A DNA stretch of 64,000 bases from Croceicoccus pelagius (GTDB taxonomy: Bacteria > Pseudomonadota > Alphaproteobacteria > Sphingomonadales > Sphingomonadaceae), in contig NZ_LYWY01000006.1 in the NCBI RefSeq assembly GCF_001661915.1, positions 186,001 to 250,000 of the forward strand, read 5' to 3'. Position numbers and translations under genes: made by a program. Below, in pieces: positions 43,195 to 51,787 of the stretch. Under the pieces are notes generated by a model. It was not told where the DNA came from. It saw nothing but the letters and a program-made list of their open reading frames with translations, and ran no database searches. How positions within the stretch are numbered: the stretch's first letter is position 1; each line of letters opens with the position of its first letter.

Positions 43195-43857
43195 ATGTCG
43201 GCCATAACCCGCCTTGCAGGCGCAATTGCGCTGGTGATTGCGATGATCGCCTCGCCCGTGATGGCGCAGTCCGTTGCCAACCCCGAACCGGGCGTTCACG
43301 TCATTGGCAAGGGCGCGACCAAGCTGACCGAATATGTCAGCTATACCTGCCCCCACTGCGCCCATTTCGAGCAGGAGGGCGGCGAAGTCCTGCGCAGCGT
43401 CTATGCCTCCACCGACAAGCTGAAGATCGAGGTGCGCCATCTCGTTCGCGATCCGTTCGATCTAACCGCCGCGATGCTGACAAACTGCGGATCGCCCACG
43501 AAGTTCAACCGCAACCACTCGTTCTTCATGCGCGAACAGCGCACATGGCTGGGCAAGCTGGTAAAGGCGACGCAGGCCCAGCAGAACCGCTACAACAGCG
43601 GCACTTACGTTTCGCGCCGCCGCGCCATCGCGCAGGATGCAGGCTTCTACGACATGATGCGCACGCTCGGATATCAGCGCGCCGAGGTCGACAAGTGCCT
43701 TGCGAACGACGCGCTTGCCACGACGCTGGCCGAAAAGACCAAGGGTTATTCGGAACTCGGCGTTCGCGGCACGCCCAGCTTTGCGATCGACGATGTCCTT
43801 TTGGCGGGCACAAGTGACTGGCAGAGCCTGAAATTCCAGCTCGACCTCAAGCTGTAA
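43195..43857 (+). CDS. Exported thiol-disulfide protein, DsbA-like (CPHC), 1
   Basis: Predicted 220-residue periplasmic thioredoxin-fold protein: signal peptide (ALVIAMIASPVMAQ ~11-25), active site CPHC at Cys52-Cys55 (SYTCPHCAHF) and cis-proline loop RGTPSFAIDD. An alpha-helical insertion follows the active site, as in DsbA. Likely introduces or isomerises disulfides. A second family member lies 113 bp downstream and smc follows. Oxidase versus isomerase role is not decided by sequence. Confidence 0.9.
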   Translation: MSAITRLAGAIALVIAMIASPVMAQSVANPEPGVHVIGKGATKLTEYVSYTCPHCAHFEQEGGEVLRSVYASTDKLKIEVRHLVRDPFDLTAAMLTNCGSPTKFNRNHSFFMREQRTWLGKLVKATQAQQNRYNSGTYVSRRRAIAQDAGFYDMMRTLGYQRAEVDKCLANDALATTLAEKTKGYSELGVRGTPSFAIDDVLLAGTSDWQSLKFQLDLKL

Positions 43858-43970
43858 CCTGTCTTTGACAGGCGACGAACCGTCATGACTGTGCAAAACA
43901 CTGTCGCAACTCTCCCGATTTGCCCGTTCGCTGGGCTAGCCTCCCTCTTTACAGGAGCCAATACGTCGTC

Positions 43971-44738
43971 ATGAACCGCCTTTTGCACCGCCTCGCCCTT
44001 GCCCTGATGACCGCGCCACTGGCGCTTGCGCTCTCCGCCTGCGGGGCCGAGGATGACACGGCAGCAACCGCGGGCAGCGGCCCGGCGGGCGAGCCGGTGG
44101 AAGCCGTCGCCGCTCCCGAAGGGCAGCAGTGGTCCGAAGTCATCACCAAGACCGAACAGGGCGGCTACCTGATGGGCAATCCCGATGCGGCGATCAAACT
44201 GGTCGAGTTCGCCTCTCTCACCTGCCCGCACTGCGCCGAATTCTACGAAAGCGCAGAACGTGAGCTGATCGCCGACTACGTCAACACCGGGCGCGTCAGC
44301 TTTGAATTCCGCAATTTCGTGCGCGATCCGATCGACATCACTGGCGCCATGCTGTCGCGCTGCTCGGCGCCCGAAAGCTACTTCGCCCTTACGGGACAGG
44401 TCTTCGAGAACCAGCAGCAGTTCTTCGACGCGATGCGCGACGCGGGCGAAGGCGCCTATCAGCAGGCCGTCAGCGCACCGTCGGACCAGCGTTTCGTAAA
44501 CCTTGGGCAAATCACCGGCCTCACCGAATTCTTCGCCGCCCGCGGCGTCAGCATCGACCAGGGCAAAGACTGCCTGTCGAAGGGCGCAGAGGCAGAGGCG
44601 CTTGCCAACGCCACTAACGAGGCCAGCACCCAGTACAACATCACGGGTACGCCGACCTTTCTCATCAACAATACCAAGATCGACGGCCTGACCTGGCCGG
44701 AGGTCGAAGCCGCCCTGCAGCGGGCCGGCGCGCGGTAA
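43971..44738 (+). CDS. Lipid-anchored thiol-disulfide protein, DsbA-like (CPHC), 2
   Basis: Predicted 255-residue protein, similar in build to the neighbour but with a lipobox (LALALSAC, Cys24) and an extra N-terminal linker. Active site CPHC at Cys85-Cys88 (ASLTCPHCAEF) and cis-proline loop ITGTPTFLINN. The anchored form could act at the outer or inner membrane. Located between the soluble paralogue and smc, 40 bp before smc. Same DsbA-smc order is seen in other alphaproteobacteria. Confidence 0.9.
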   Translation: MNRLLHRLALALMTAPLALALSACGAEDDTAATAGSGPAGEPVEAVAAPEGQQWSEVITKTEQGGYLMGNPDAAIKLVEFASLTCPHCAEFYESAERELIADYVNTGRVSFEFRNFVRDPIDITGAMLSRCSAPESYFALTGQVFENQQQFFDAMRDAGEGAYQQAVSAPSDQRFVNLGQITGLTEFFAARGVSIDQGKDCLSKGAEAEALANATNEASTQYNITGTPTFLINNTKIDGLTWPEVEAALQRAGAR

Positions 44739-44778
44739 TGGCGCGTCTCCGGCTCGGTCAGGGTCCGGGGAGGGCCTG

Positions 44779-47700
44779 ATGCGGTTTCGCAGGCTTCGAC
44801 TCTCGGGCTTCAAGAGCTTCGTCGAACCTGCCGACCTGCTGATCGAGCCGGGACTCACCGGCGTTGTCGGGCCCAACGGCTGCGGCAAGTCCAATCTTCT
44901 CGAAGCAATCCGCTGGGTCATGGGCGAATCAAGCCCGAAATCCATGCGCGGCAGCGGCATGGAAGACGTGATCTTCGCCGGCACCGAAAGCCGTAAGGCC
45001 CGCTCTTTCGCCGAAGTCGTCCTGCTGGCCGAAACCGATGCCGGACAGGAAATGGAAGTCACCCGCCGCATAGAACGCGGCGCAGGTTCGGCCTATCGCC
45101 TGAACGGACGCGACGTTCGCGCCAAGGACGTCGCGCTGGTTTTCGCCGATGCCGCAACGGGCGCGCACAGCCCTGCCCTCGTCAGCCAGGGCCGCATCGC
45201 CGCCGTTATCGCCGCAAAGCCTGCCGAACGCCGCCAAATGCTGGAAGAAGCCGCCGGCATCGCGGGCCTTCACGTGCGCCGCAAGGACGCCGAACAGAAG
45301 TTGCGCGCGACCGAGACCAACCTTGCGCGCCTCGACGACATTCTCTCGCAGCTCGACACGCGTATCGGCGCACTGAAGCGGCAGGCCCGCGCGGCGGAAA
45401 AATACAAGGAACTTTCCGCACAGATCCGGACTGCCGAAGCGCGGGTTCTCTACGCCAGGTGGCGCGAAGCTGCTGCCGCCGCCGATGCCGCGAAGGGGCA
45501 GGCCAAGGCCGCCGAAGAAGCGGTTTTGGCAAATCAGGCCGCGACGAACGAGGCACAGGGCCGCCAACGCGCTGCCGCCGAGGCTTTGGCCAAGGCGCGC
45601 GAGGAAATGGCCGACCGGCGCGACGATCTGAACGCACAGGCCAACATGCTCGCGGTACTGACCGGCAAACTGGAAGCGGCCGAGGAAAAGCTCGCCGATC
45701 TCGATCGACAGCGCGCCCGGCTCAATACCGACGAGGGCGACGCAAACCGCACGACGAGGGACGCAGCCGAAGCGCTGTCGCGGCTGGAACGCGAAGTCCG
45801 CGAGGCGGAAAAGCGCCTTGCCGAAGACGAGCAGCGCCGCCCCTCCCTCGTGAACGAACAGGACAAGGCCGAACGCGCGCAGCGGACCGGCGAACTGGCG
45901 CTGGCACAAGCGACGGCGGAACTGGCGCGGGTCGAGGCCGACTGGCGCGTGGCCGAGGCCGCCGTCGGCCAGGCACGCGGGGCGCTTGCCCGGCTCGAAC
46001 AGGAACTGACCGCGCGCGAAGCGCAGGACGCGGCGCTTGGCGATGCGCGAGAACTCGATCTGGCGCTGCAAGGCGCGCAGGCGCGGTGCGGCAAGGCGGA
46101 GAGCGCAGTCGTTACGGCGCGCGAGGCTCTGGACAAGATCCGCGCTGATCGTGAGGCCGTGTCGAACCGCCGCGACGAGGCTGCCAGCGCGCTCGCCGCT
46201 GCCAAGGCTGAACTCGCCGGGGTGGAGCGGGAGCACGACGCTCTGGAACGCGACCGCCGCGCCCGCGAAAAGGCCGACAAGGGCAGCAAGGGTCGCAGGC
46301 GCGCCATCGACGCGGTGAAGGCCGCGCCGGGCTACGAACGCGCTCTGGCTGCGGCTCTGGGCCGCGATGCGGCCGCGCCACTGGGCAAGCCCGAACAGGG
46401 ACAGGAGGGGCGTTTCTGGACCGGCGCCGATGCTCCGAAGCCGATTGCCGACAGCCTTGCCGCCCATGTGCGCGATGCACCCGAAGAGCTGACCGCCCGG
46501 CTAGCGATGGTGCGCGTCGTCGAGAGCGACGAGGGACAGCCGCTTGCCCCCGGCGAATGGCTGGTGACCAAGGCCGGAGCCCTACGCCGCTGGGACGGTT
46601 TCGTCGCGCGCGGCGAAGGCGCTGCAGAAGCGGCGCGGCTGGAGGCGGCGAACAGGCTAGAAGCTCTGGCAGAGCAGCTTCCCGCTCTGCGCGAGGCGGT
46701 CGATGCCGCTGCGGCGCAAGTCGAAGCCGCGAACGAAGACCTGTCCACCGCGACCGATGCCCGCATCGCGGCAGAGCGGGCCATGAACACCGCGTCGGAA
46801 GAAGAACGCGCCGCCTTGCGCGCCCGCGATCAGGCCGAAAATGCCGTCGAACGCCATGCCCGCGCCCGGGAGGAACTGGCCGAGCGGATGGAGGATCTTC
46901 ACGCCCGCCTCGCCGCCGCGCAACAGGACGTGATGCAGGCAGAAGAACGCCGCCGCGCCCTGCCCGATCCTTCGGCGCAGCAGGCCGCGCTGGAATCCGC
47001 GCGCAGCCGCAACGATGCCGCTCGCGCCGCGCTCCAGTCAGCGATGGCGCAGCTCGCCTCGCTCGACCAGGCGCTTGCCGTCGGGCGGGAGCGGACAAAG
47101 GCGTTGCAGGGCGACATGAAGGGCTGGGAAGCACGCGCGGGCGATGCCGCCAAGCGGCTTGCCGATATGACCCGCCGCCGCGAGGAAATCGAGGAAGAGC
47201 GCGCCGTCACCGCCGCCCGCCCTGAAGCGCTGATGCGCGAGATCGATTTGGCCGACAAGGCGCGCGACAGGCTGGCCGGCGAACTGACAGAGGCCGAGGC
47301 CGCCCATGCCGCCGCCGAAGCCGGGGGGAAAGAAGCCGACGCCGCGTTCACCGCCGCGAACGAAGCGCTGGCCAGTGCCCGCGAAATCCGCGCCGGTGCC
47401 GCCGCCCGCGCGGAGAACGAGGAAGCCCGCCGCGCCGAAATGGCACGTCAGTCGGGTGACCGTTTCCAGTGCCCGCCCCCGTTGCTGCCCGAACGCCTGC
47501 AGTTCGAATCCGCCAGCGTGCGCGGCGCGGAGGCCGAGGGTGAGGACGCCGAACGCCTCAACGCGCAGCGCGAGCGGCTTGGCCCCGTCAACCTCGTCGC
47601 CGCCGACGAACTGGCCGAGGCAGAGGCAGAACACGGGGCAAGCCTCACCGAACAGCAGGAACTGGCCGAGGCCGTCCACCGCCTGCGCGGTTCGATCGGC

Positions 47701-48204
47701 AGCCTGAACCGCGAAGGCCGCGAACGCCTGCGCGCCGCATTCGAGGCGGTCGACACCCATTTCCAGAGCCTGTTCACCACGCTTTTCGGAGGCGGTCAGG
47801 CGCACCTTGCGCTGATCGACAGCGACGATCCGCTCGAAGCGGGGCTCGAAATCTATGCCCAGCCGCCGGGCAAGAAGCTGCAGTCGCTGACCCTGCTTTC
47901 GGGCGGCGAGCAGGCGCTGACCGCGGTCGCGCTGATCTTCGCTCTGTTCCTGACGAACCCGGCCCCGATCTGCGTGCTGGACGAAGTCGACGCGCCGCTG
48001 GACGATGCCAATATCGAACGTTTTTGCGACCTGCTCGACGCGATGAGCAAGCAGACCGACACCCGCTACCTGATCGTCACGCACAATGCGGTGACGATGA
48101 GCCGGATGCACCGTCTTTTCGGTGTCACGATGGTCGAACAGGGTGTCAGCCGCCTCGTCAGCGTCGATCTCGGCGGGGCAGAGGAACTTCTCGCGGCAGA
48201 GTGA
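44779..48204 (+). CDS. smc: Chromosome segregation protein SMC
   Basis: Predicted 1141-residue SMC ATPase, organiser of chromosome arms with ScpA/ScpB. Walker A GPNGCGKS (31-38) near the N-terminus, Arg-rich early loop (ITRRIERG), long coiled coils (~155-1000) broken by a hinge near the middle (region around GRDAAAPLGKP), then the signature LSGGEQAL and Walker B CVLDEVDAPLDDANIERF at the C-terminus. Glu/Ala-rich heptads are clear. The stop overlaps the next start (TGATG). Confidence 0.96.
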   Translation: MRFRRLRLSGFKSFVEPADLLIEPGLTGVVGPNGCGKSNLLEAIRWVMGESSPKSMRGSGMEDVIFAGTESRKARSFAEVVLLAETDAGQEMEVTRRIERGAGSAYRLNGRDVRAKDVALVFADAATGAHSPALVSQGRIAAVIAAKPAERRQMLEEAAGIAGLHVRRKDAEQKLRATETNLARLDDILSQLDTRIGALKRQARAAEKYKELSAQIRTAEARVLYARWREAAAAADAAKGQAKAAEEAVLANQAATNEAQGRQRAAAEALAKAREEMADRRDDLNAQANMLAVLTGKLEAAEEKLADLDRQRARLNTDEGDANRTTRDAAEALSRLEREVREAEKRLAEDEQRRPSLVNEQDKAERAQRTGELALAQATAELARVEADWRVAEAAVGQARGALARLEQELTAREAQDAALGDARELDLALQGAQARCGKAESAVVTAREALDKIRADREAVSNRRDEAASALAAAKAELAGVEREHDALERDRRAREKADKGSKGRRRAIDAVKAAPGYERALAAALGRDAAAPLGKPEQGQEGRFWTGADAPKPIADSLAAHVRDAPEELTARLAMVRVVESDEGQPLAPGEWLVTKAGALRRWDGFVARGEGAAEAARLEAANRLEALAEQLPALREAVDAAAAQVEAANEDLSTATDARIAAERAMNTASEEERAALRARDQAENAVERHARAREELAERMEDLHARLAAAQQDVMQAEERRRALPDPSAQQAALESARSRNDAARAALQSAMAQLASLDQALAVGRERTKALQGDMKGWEARAGDAAKRLADMTRRREEIEEERAVTAARPEALMREIDLADKARDRLAGELTEAEAAHAAAEAGGKEADAAFTAANEALASAREIRAGAAARAENEEARRAEMARQSGDRFQCPPPLLPERLQFESASVRGAEAEGEDAERLNAQRERLGPVNLVAADELAEAEAEHGASLTEQQELAEAVHRLRGSIGSLNREGRERLRAAFEAVDTHFQSLFTTLFGGGQAHLALIDSDDPLEAGLEIYAQPPGKKLQSLTLLSGGEQALTAVALIFALFLTNPAPICVLDEVDAPLDDANIERFCDLLDAMSKQTDTRYLIVTHNAVTMSRMHRLFGVTMVEQGVSRLVSVDLGGAEELLAAE

Positions 48205-48674
48205 TGAACGATACACCCGAAGACCTGACGCCGCTGGACCCGCGCCACGTGACCGTGCTGCGCATCGAAGCACTGCTTGCCATGGTGCCGATCCTGATCG
48301 GGGCGGTGATTGCCGAACTGGCGGCGAACCTGCCGACGGGCGTGGTGATCGTGCCGGCCTTATTGCTCACCGCATTGTTCACATTCCCGCTGCCCAAGCG
48401 CCGCTATCGGCGGAAGGGCTATTCGACCGCGATGGACCGGTTGCGCTTCGTAAAGGGCTGGTTGCAGCGATCCGATACTGTCGTCCCGTTCGGCCGCGTC
48501 CAGCACATCGACGTGAAGCAGGGTCTGGTCGAACGCTGGTTCGGGCTCGCCACGCTGGTCGTGCATACGGCAGGGACACACAACGCCTCGGTCTCGGTAC
48601 CGGGCCTGTCGCGGGAAACGGCGGTCGAAGTGCGCGAGGCGATTGCCGCGCGCATCCGCCGCGACACGATGTGA
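48204..48674 (+). CDS. Bacterial PH-domain membrane protein, YdbS-like
   Basis: Predicted 156-residue protein with two hydrophobic helices (VLRIEALLAMVPILIGAVIAELA, VVIVPALLLTALFTF) and a bPH domain (LRFVKGWLQRSDTVVPFGRVQHIDVKQGLVERWFGLATLVVHTAG). Matches the YdbS family, which is paired with YdbT. It starts with the last A of the smc stop and ends over the next start as GTGA. Function unknown; PH-type domains can bind lipids or proteins. Confidence 0.88.
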   Translation: MNDTPEDLTPLDPRHVTVLRIEALLAMVPILIGAVIAELAANLPTGVVIVPALLLTALFTFPLPKRRYRRKGYSTAMDRLRFVKGWLQRSDTVVPFGRVQHIDVKQGLVERWFGLATLVVHTAGTHNASVSVPGLSRETAVEVREAIAARIRRDTM

Positions 48675-50173
48675 GCGATCCGCTTCCCACGGACGATTTC
48701 CGCCGCACCGATTCCATCGGCGTGGTTGTCGGTGCGCTAAGCGACCTTCGCAAGGCGATCATCCCGGGCATCGCGGTACTGGTCGGCCTTGCCACGCGTG
48801 ACAACGTGCCGATGGTGGCGATACCGCTGCTGATCGTTGCGTTGTTCGTTTTGCCACCGGTCACGGCCTTCGCGAAGTGGTGGTTCCGCCGCTATCGTAC
48901 CGGGCCAGAGGACATTCGCGTCGAAAGCGGCGTCTTGGCGCGAGAGGCGCGATCCGTCCCTTACGAACGGATCCAGGACGTCAGCCTGTCCGAAACGCTG
49001 CTTTCCCGCCTGTTCGGCCTGGTCGAAGTGCGGTTCGAAACCGGCGCAGGCGGAAAGGACGATCTGACGCTGGCCTATCTCACCAAAGAGGAAGGCGCAC
49101 GCCTGCGCGATCTCGTGCGCGCGCAGCGCGACGATGACGTTGAATTCGCGCCAGTCGCGCAAGGCGAGGTCGAAGTTGAAGGCACCCCGGTCTTCGCGAT
49201 GGATCTGAAACGCGTTCTGCTGTCGGGCATTTTCAGCTTCAGCCTCGTGATTTTCGCGGTGCTGTTCGCTGTGATCGACCAGATCGACTTTCTCCTGCCG
49301 ATCAGCATCTGGGACGGCGATTTCTGGAAATCGCTGTTTTCCGAACAGGGCGAGCGTATCCGCACCTTGGGCCGGATCGGCCAGGTCGGCGGTGCGATCG
49401 TCGCGGTGATGAGCGTGATCGTCATCGGCATGGTCAGCGGCGTCGCGAAGACGCTTTTGCGTGATTACGGCTTCCGGCTCGACCGGACCGAAAAGGGATT
49501 TCGCCGCCGACGCGGGCTGTTCACGCGAACCGACGTCGTCATGCCGCGCCATCGCGTGCAGGCCGTCGCTACCGAGACCGGCGTAATCCGCCGGTTGCTG
49601 GGCTGGCATTCGCTGTCATTCATCTCGCTCGCGAGCGATGGCGGCAAGGCGAGCCACGACGTCGCCCCCTTCGCACGCTGGGACGAGATCGCAGGCATCG
49701 CGCGGGAAGCGGGCATTCCGCTTCCCGAACAAGTCCAATGGCGCCGGACCAGCCGCGCCTACTGGATCGACCGCGCGATCATCTTGCTGCCCATTGCACT
49801 CGCCGCGCTGGCCGTCACGATCTGGATGGAACGGTGGTTGCCCGCACTGATCCCATCGGCGCTAGTCCTGCTGATCGTATTCTCGTCATCGACCGGATAT
49901 TTGCGCCATCGCCACGCGCTGGAGCCTGACCGCATCCATGCCCGTGCAGGTCTGCTTTCGCCGCGCACGATGACCGCACCGCGTGTTCGGCTTCAGTCTG
50001 CCCAGATCGTGCAGGGACCGATCGCGCGCCTGCGCGGCTATGCAACGTTGCACTTCGGGTTGGCGGGAGGTGTCCTGCTGTTCCGCGGCTTGCCGGTCGA
50101 GGAAGCGCGCATCCTTCGCGACGCAGTGCTGCAGAGCATCGACGTGGTCGACTACTCCGCCCTACCTCGCTGA
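48671..50173 (+). CDS. Bacterial PH-domain membrane protein, YdbT-like
   Basis: Predicted 500-residue protein with repeated bPH domains: EDIRVESGVLAREARSVPYERIQDVSLSETLLSRLFGLVEVRFET, RRGLFTRTDVVMPRHRVQAVATETGVIRRLLGWHSL and a third, RIHARAGLLSPRTMTAPRVRLQSAQIV, each after membrane helices. This is the YdbT architecture. GTG start overlaps the previous stop by four bases. Its last 12 bases overlap the end of convergent soxR. Function unknown. Confidence 0.87.
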   Translation: MSDPLPTDDFRRTDSIGVVVGALSDLRKAIIPGIAVLVGLATRDNVPMVAIPLLIVALFVLPPVTAFAKWWFRRYRTGPEDIRVESGVLAREARSVPYERIQDVSLSETLLSRLFGLVEVRFETGAGGKDDLTLAYLTKEEGARLRDLVRAQRDDDVEFAPVAQGEVEVEGTPVFAMDLKRVLLSGIFSFSLVIFAVLFAVIDQIDFLLPISIWDGDFWKSLFSEQGERIRTLGRIGQVGGAIVAVMSVIVIGMVSGVAKTLLRDYGFRLDRTEKGFRRRRGLFTRTDVVMPRHRVQAVATETGVIRRLLGWHSLSFISLASDGGKASHDVAPFARWDEIAGIAREAGIPLPEQVQWRRTSRAYWIDRAIILLPIALAALAVTIWMERWLPALIPSALVLLIVFSSSTGYLRHRHALEPDRIHARAGLLSPRTMTAPRVRLQSAQIVQGPIARLRGYATLHFGLAGGVLLFRGLPVEEARILRDAVLQSIDVVDYSALPR

Positions 50174-50614
50174 TCCCAGCACGAAACGCGGGCCCGGGCC
50201 TGCCACCCCTGCCCTGTCCTCAGGGTTGTAGAGTTTGCACCGCGTCAACGAGAGGCAGCCGCAGCCGATGCAGCCGTCGAGCTTGTTGCGTGTTTTCGTC
50301 AGCAGCTCGATCTTCGCGTCCAGTTGGCTGCGGATCGAGCGGCTGAGCTTCTGCCAGTCCTTCACCGTCGGGGTGCGGCCTTGGGGCAGCGCGGCGAGTT
50401 CCTGCTCGATCTCCGTCAGGCCCAGGCCCAGCTTCTGCGCGATCAGGATGAAGCTGATCCGGCGAATGTCGGAGCGTAGAAACCGCCTCTGATTGCCGTT
50501 GGTGCGCAGAGACATGAGCAAACCCTTGGTCTCATAGTATCGGATGGCCGATACCGCCACGCCCGTTCGTTTGGCAAGAGTTCCTATCGAAATCAGTTGG
50601 TTGCCGTCTGTCAT
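50162..50614 (-). CDS. soxR: Redox-sensitive transcriptional activator SoxR
   Basis: Predicted 150-residue MerR-family regulator. HTH SIGTLAKRTGVAVSAIRYYE at ~9-28, dimer helix, and the [2Fe-2S] ligands Cys115, Cys118, Cys120, Cys126 (CIGCGCLSLTRC, C-x2-C-x-C-x5-C). SoxR is activated by redox-cycling compounds and re-aligns the promoter spacer. The divergent VOC gene and an 18-bp soxbox identify its likely target. Its 3' end overlaps the ydbT-like gene. Confidence 0.96.
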   Translation of the reverse strand: MTDGNQLISIGTLAKRTGVAVSAIRYYETKGLLMSLRTNGNQRRFLRSDIRRISFILIAQKLGLGLTEIEQELAALPQGRTPTVKDWQKLSRSIRSQLDAKIELLTKTRNKLDGCIGCGCLSLTRCKLYNPEDRAGVAGPGPRFVLGSAR

Positions 50615-50645
50615 TCCGCACCTTTCTAGGCCCGAACTTGAAAGC

Positions 50646-50676
50646 TTGACCTAAAGTTAGCTTGAGGTTGCAGGAT
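50646..50676 (+). promoter_or_regulatory. SoxR operator (soxbox) within a 19-bp-spacer promoter
   Basis: CCTAAAGTTAGCTTGAGG (50650-50667) is a palindrome matching the E. coli soxbox CCTCAAGTTAACTTGAGG at 16 of 18 positions. It sits between TTGACC (50646-50651) and CAGGAT (50671-50676), a 19-bp spacer as in SoxR-controlled promoters such as soxS, and between soxR and the divergent VOC gene. Strong case for direct SoxR control. Confidence 0.8.
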
Positions 50677-50735
50677 AAGGCAAGCAGTGATTCGCGATGG
50701 ATCATGCACGACAGCGCAAACAAGGAGAAAAGCGC

Positions 50736-51113
50736 ATGAATGCAATCGCCCGTATCGAACACGTGAACATCACCACGTCCGACGGACCGCGCATGGCGGG
50801 GCTGCTGGAAAAGCTTTGCGGATGGCATCGCCGGTGGGAGGGGCCTGCGCTGAATGGCGGGCACTCGATCCACTTCGGGTCAGACCGGACTTATGTCGCG
50901 CTCTACACGCCCAAGGGCGGCATTGCCGGCCACTTTGCCAAGGGAGAACCGCTGAACCACATCGGGCTGGAGGTCGACGACATCGATGCCGCCGAACGCG
51001 TTGTCGTCGAGGCAGGGCTGGAGCCGTTCAACCACGGCGACTACGAGCCGGGTCGCCGGTTCTACTTTTTCGACTGGGACGGGATCGAGTGGGAGGTCAT
51101 CAGCTATGCCTGA
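50736..51113 (+). CDS. VOC family protein, predicted SoxR target
   Basis: Predicted 125-residue VOC-fold protein: RIEHVNITTSDGPRMAGLLEKLCGW at the start, LNHIGLEVDDIDAAERVVVEAGLEP in the second module, and YFFDWDGIEWEVISYA at the end with His and Glu in metal-ligand positions. ATG 50736 has AAGGAG upstream. A soxbox lies upstream, so it is likely induced by redox-cycling drugs and may chemically modify or sequester them; the substrate is unknown. Confidence 0.9.
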   Translation: MNAIARIEHVNITTSDGPRMAGLLEKLCGWHRRWEGPALNGGHSIHFGSDRTYVALYTPKGGIAGHFAKGEPLNHIGLEVDDIDAAERVVVEAGLEPFNHGDYEPGRRFYFFDWDGIEWEVISYA

Positions 51114-51166
51114 GTTCCGCGACCGCCAACCTTTTGCCGCCCCGCCCTACCTGACCGCGGCGCAAG

Positions 51167-51784
51167 TCACCTGTTGGATGCGGCGGATCTGGTCCAGGCT
51201 TCGTCCGTATGCTCCACGCACAGACCGTGCGGCCACGGGCGGCAAAGCGAGAGCGCCTCTTCCCGGCTGGACGTTTCCACCCAGCGCGCCGCTTCCTCTT
51301 GCGTAAGGATTACCGGCATCCTGTCATGCAGGTCGCCGATATCGACGCAGGCCTCTGTCATCACCATCGTGTAGCAGGGGCCAAATTCTGCCGAATTGCG
51401 CCAGAGCCCGGCCGCCGCGAAAACCGGCTGGTCGGGCACGGAGAACCAGGTACGGGTCTTGGCGCCCTTCACTCCGGCCGCTTCGGCAAAAGCCTCGACC
51501 GGGATCAGGCACCGGCCATGTTCGAAGGCATGGCGCCAGAACGGGGAGGCCAGTTTGTCTGTCCGCGCATTGTTGACCGCCTTGGGTTTCAGCGGCTGAC
51601 CCTGCTTGCCTTTCAGGACCAGCGGGAAACCCCATGTCATGCTGCTCATCCGCCCGTCGGCGACGACCCAGCCGGGGAAGCCGGGATAGACCTCTCCGCC
51701 CGCGTTGCCGGGTGCGGGGGCGTCAACGCCGAACATCTTGGCCACCTCGTCCGCAGCCTTCGTCATGCGGTAGAGGTTGCACAT
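51167..51784 (-). CDS. SRAP (HMCES/YedK) family protein
   Basis: Predicted 205-residue protein of the SOS response-associated peptidase family, which crosslinks to abasic sites in single-stranded DNA. MCNLYRMT gives the catalytic Cys2; NNARTDKLASPFWRHAFEHGRCLIPVEAFAE, TRTWFSVPDQPVFAAAGLW and HDRMPVILTQE hold conserved Asn, Glu and His residues. It follows ubiA on the minus strand, only 3 bp from the ubiA stop. Convergent with the VOC gene. Confidence 0.93.
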   Translation of the reverse strand: MCNLYRMTKAADEVAKMFGVDAPAPGNAGGEVYPGFPGWVVADGRMSSMTWGFPLVLKGKQGQPLKPKAVNNARTDKLASPFWRHAFEHGRCLIPVEAFAEAAGVKGAKTRTWFSVPDQPVFAAAGLWRNSAEFGPCYTMVMTEACVDIGDLHDRMPVILTQEEAARWVETSSREEALSLCRPWPHGLCVEHTDEAWTRSAASNR

Positions 51785-51787
51785 CGC

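Noticed and set aside
43865..43893. TTGACA upstream of the second DsbA-like gene as a promoter
   Set aside because: No -10 element with proper spacing follows (ACTGTG at 17 bp).
51106..51306. Short frame after the VOC gene (MPEFRDRQPFAAPPYL start)
   Set aside because: It overlaps the VOC end and runs antisense through the SRAP gene; the sequence soon loses coding character.
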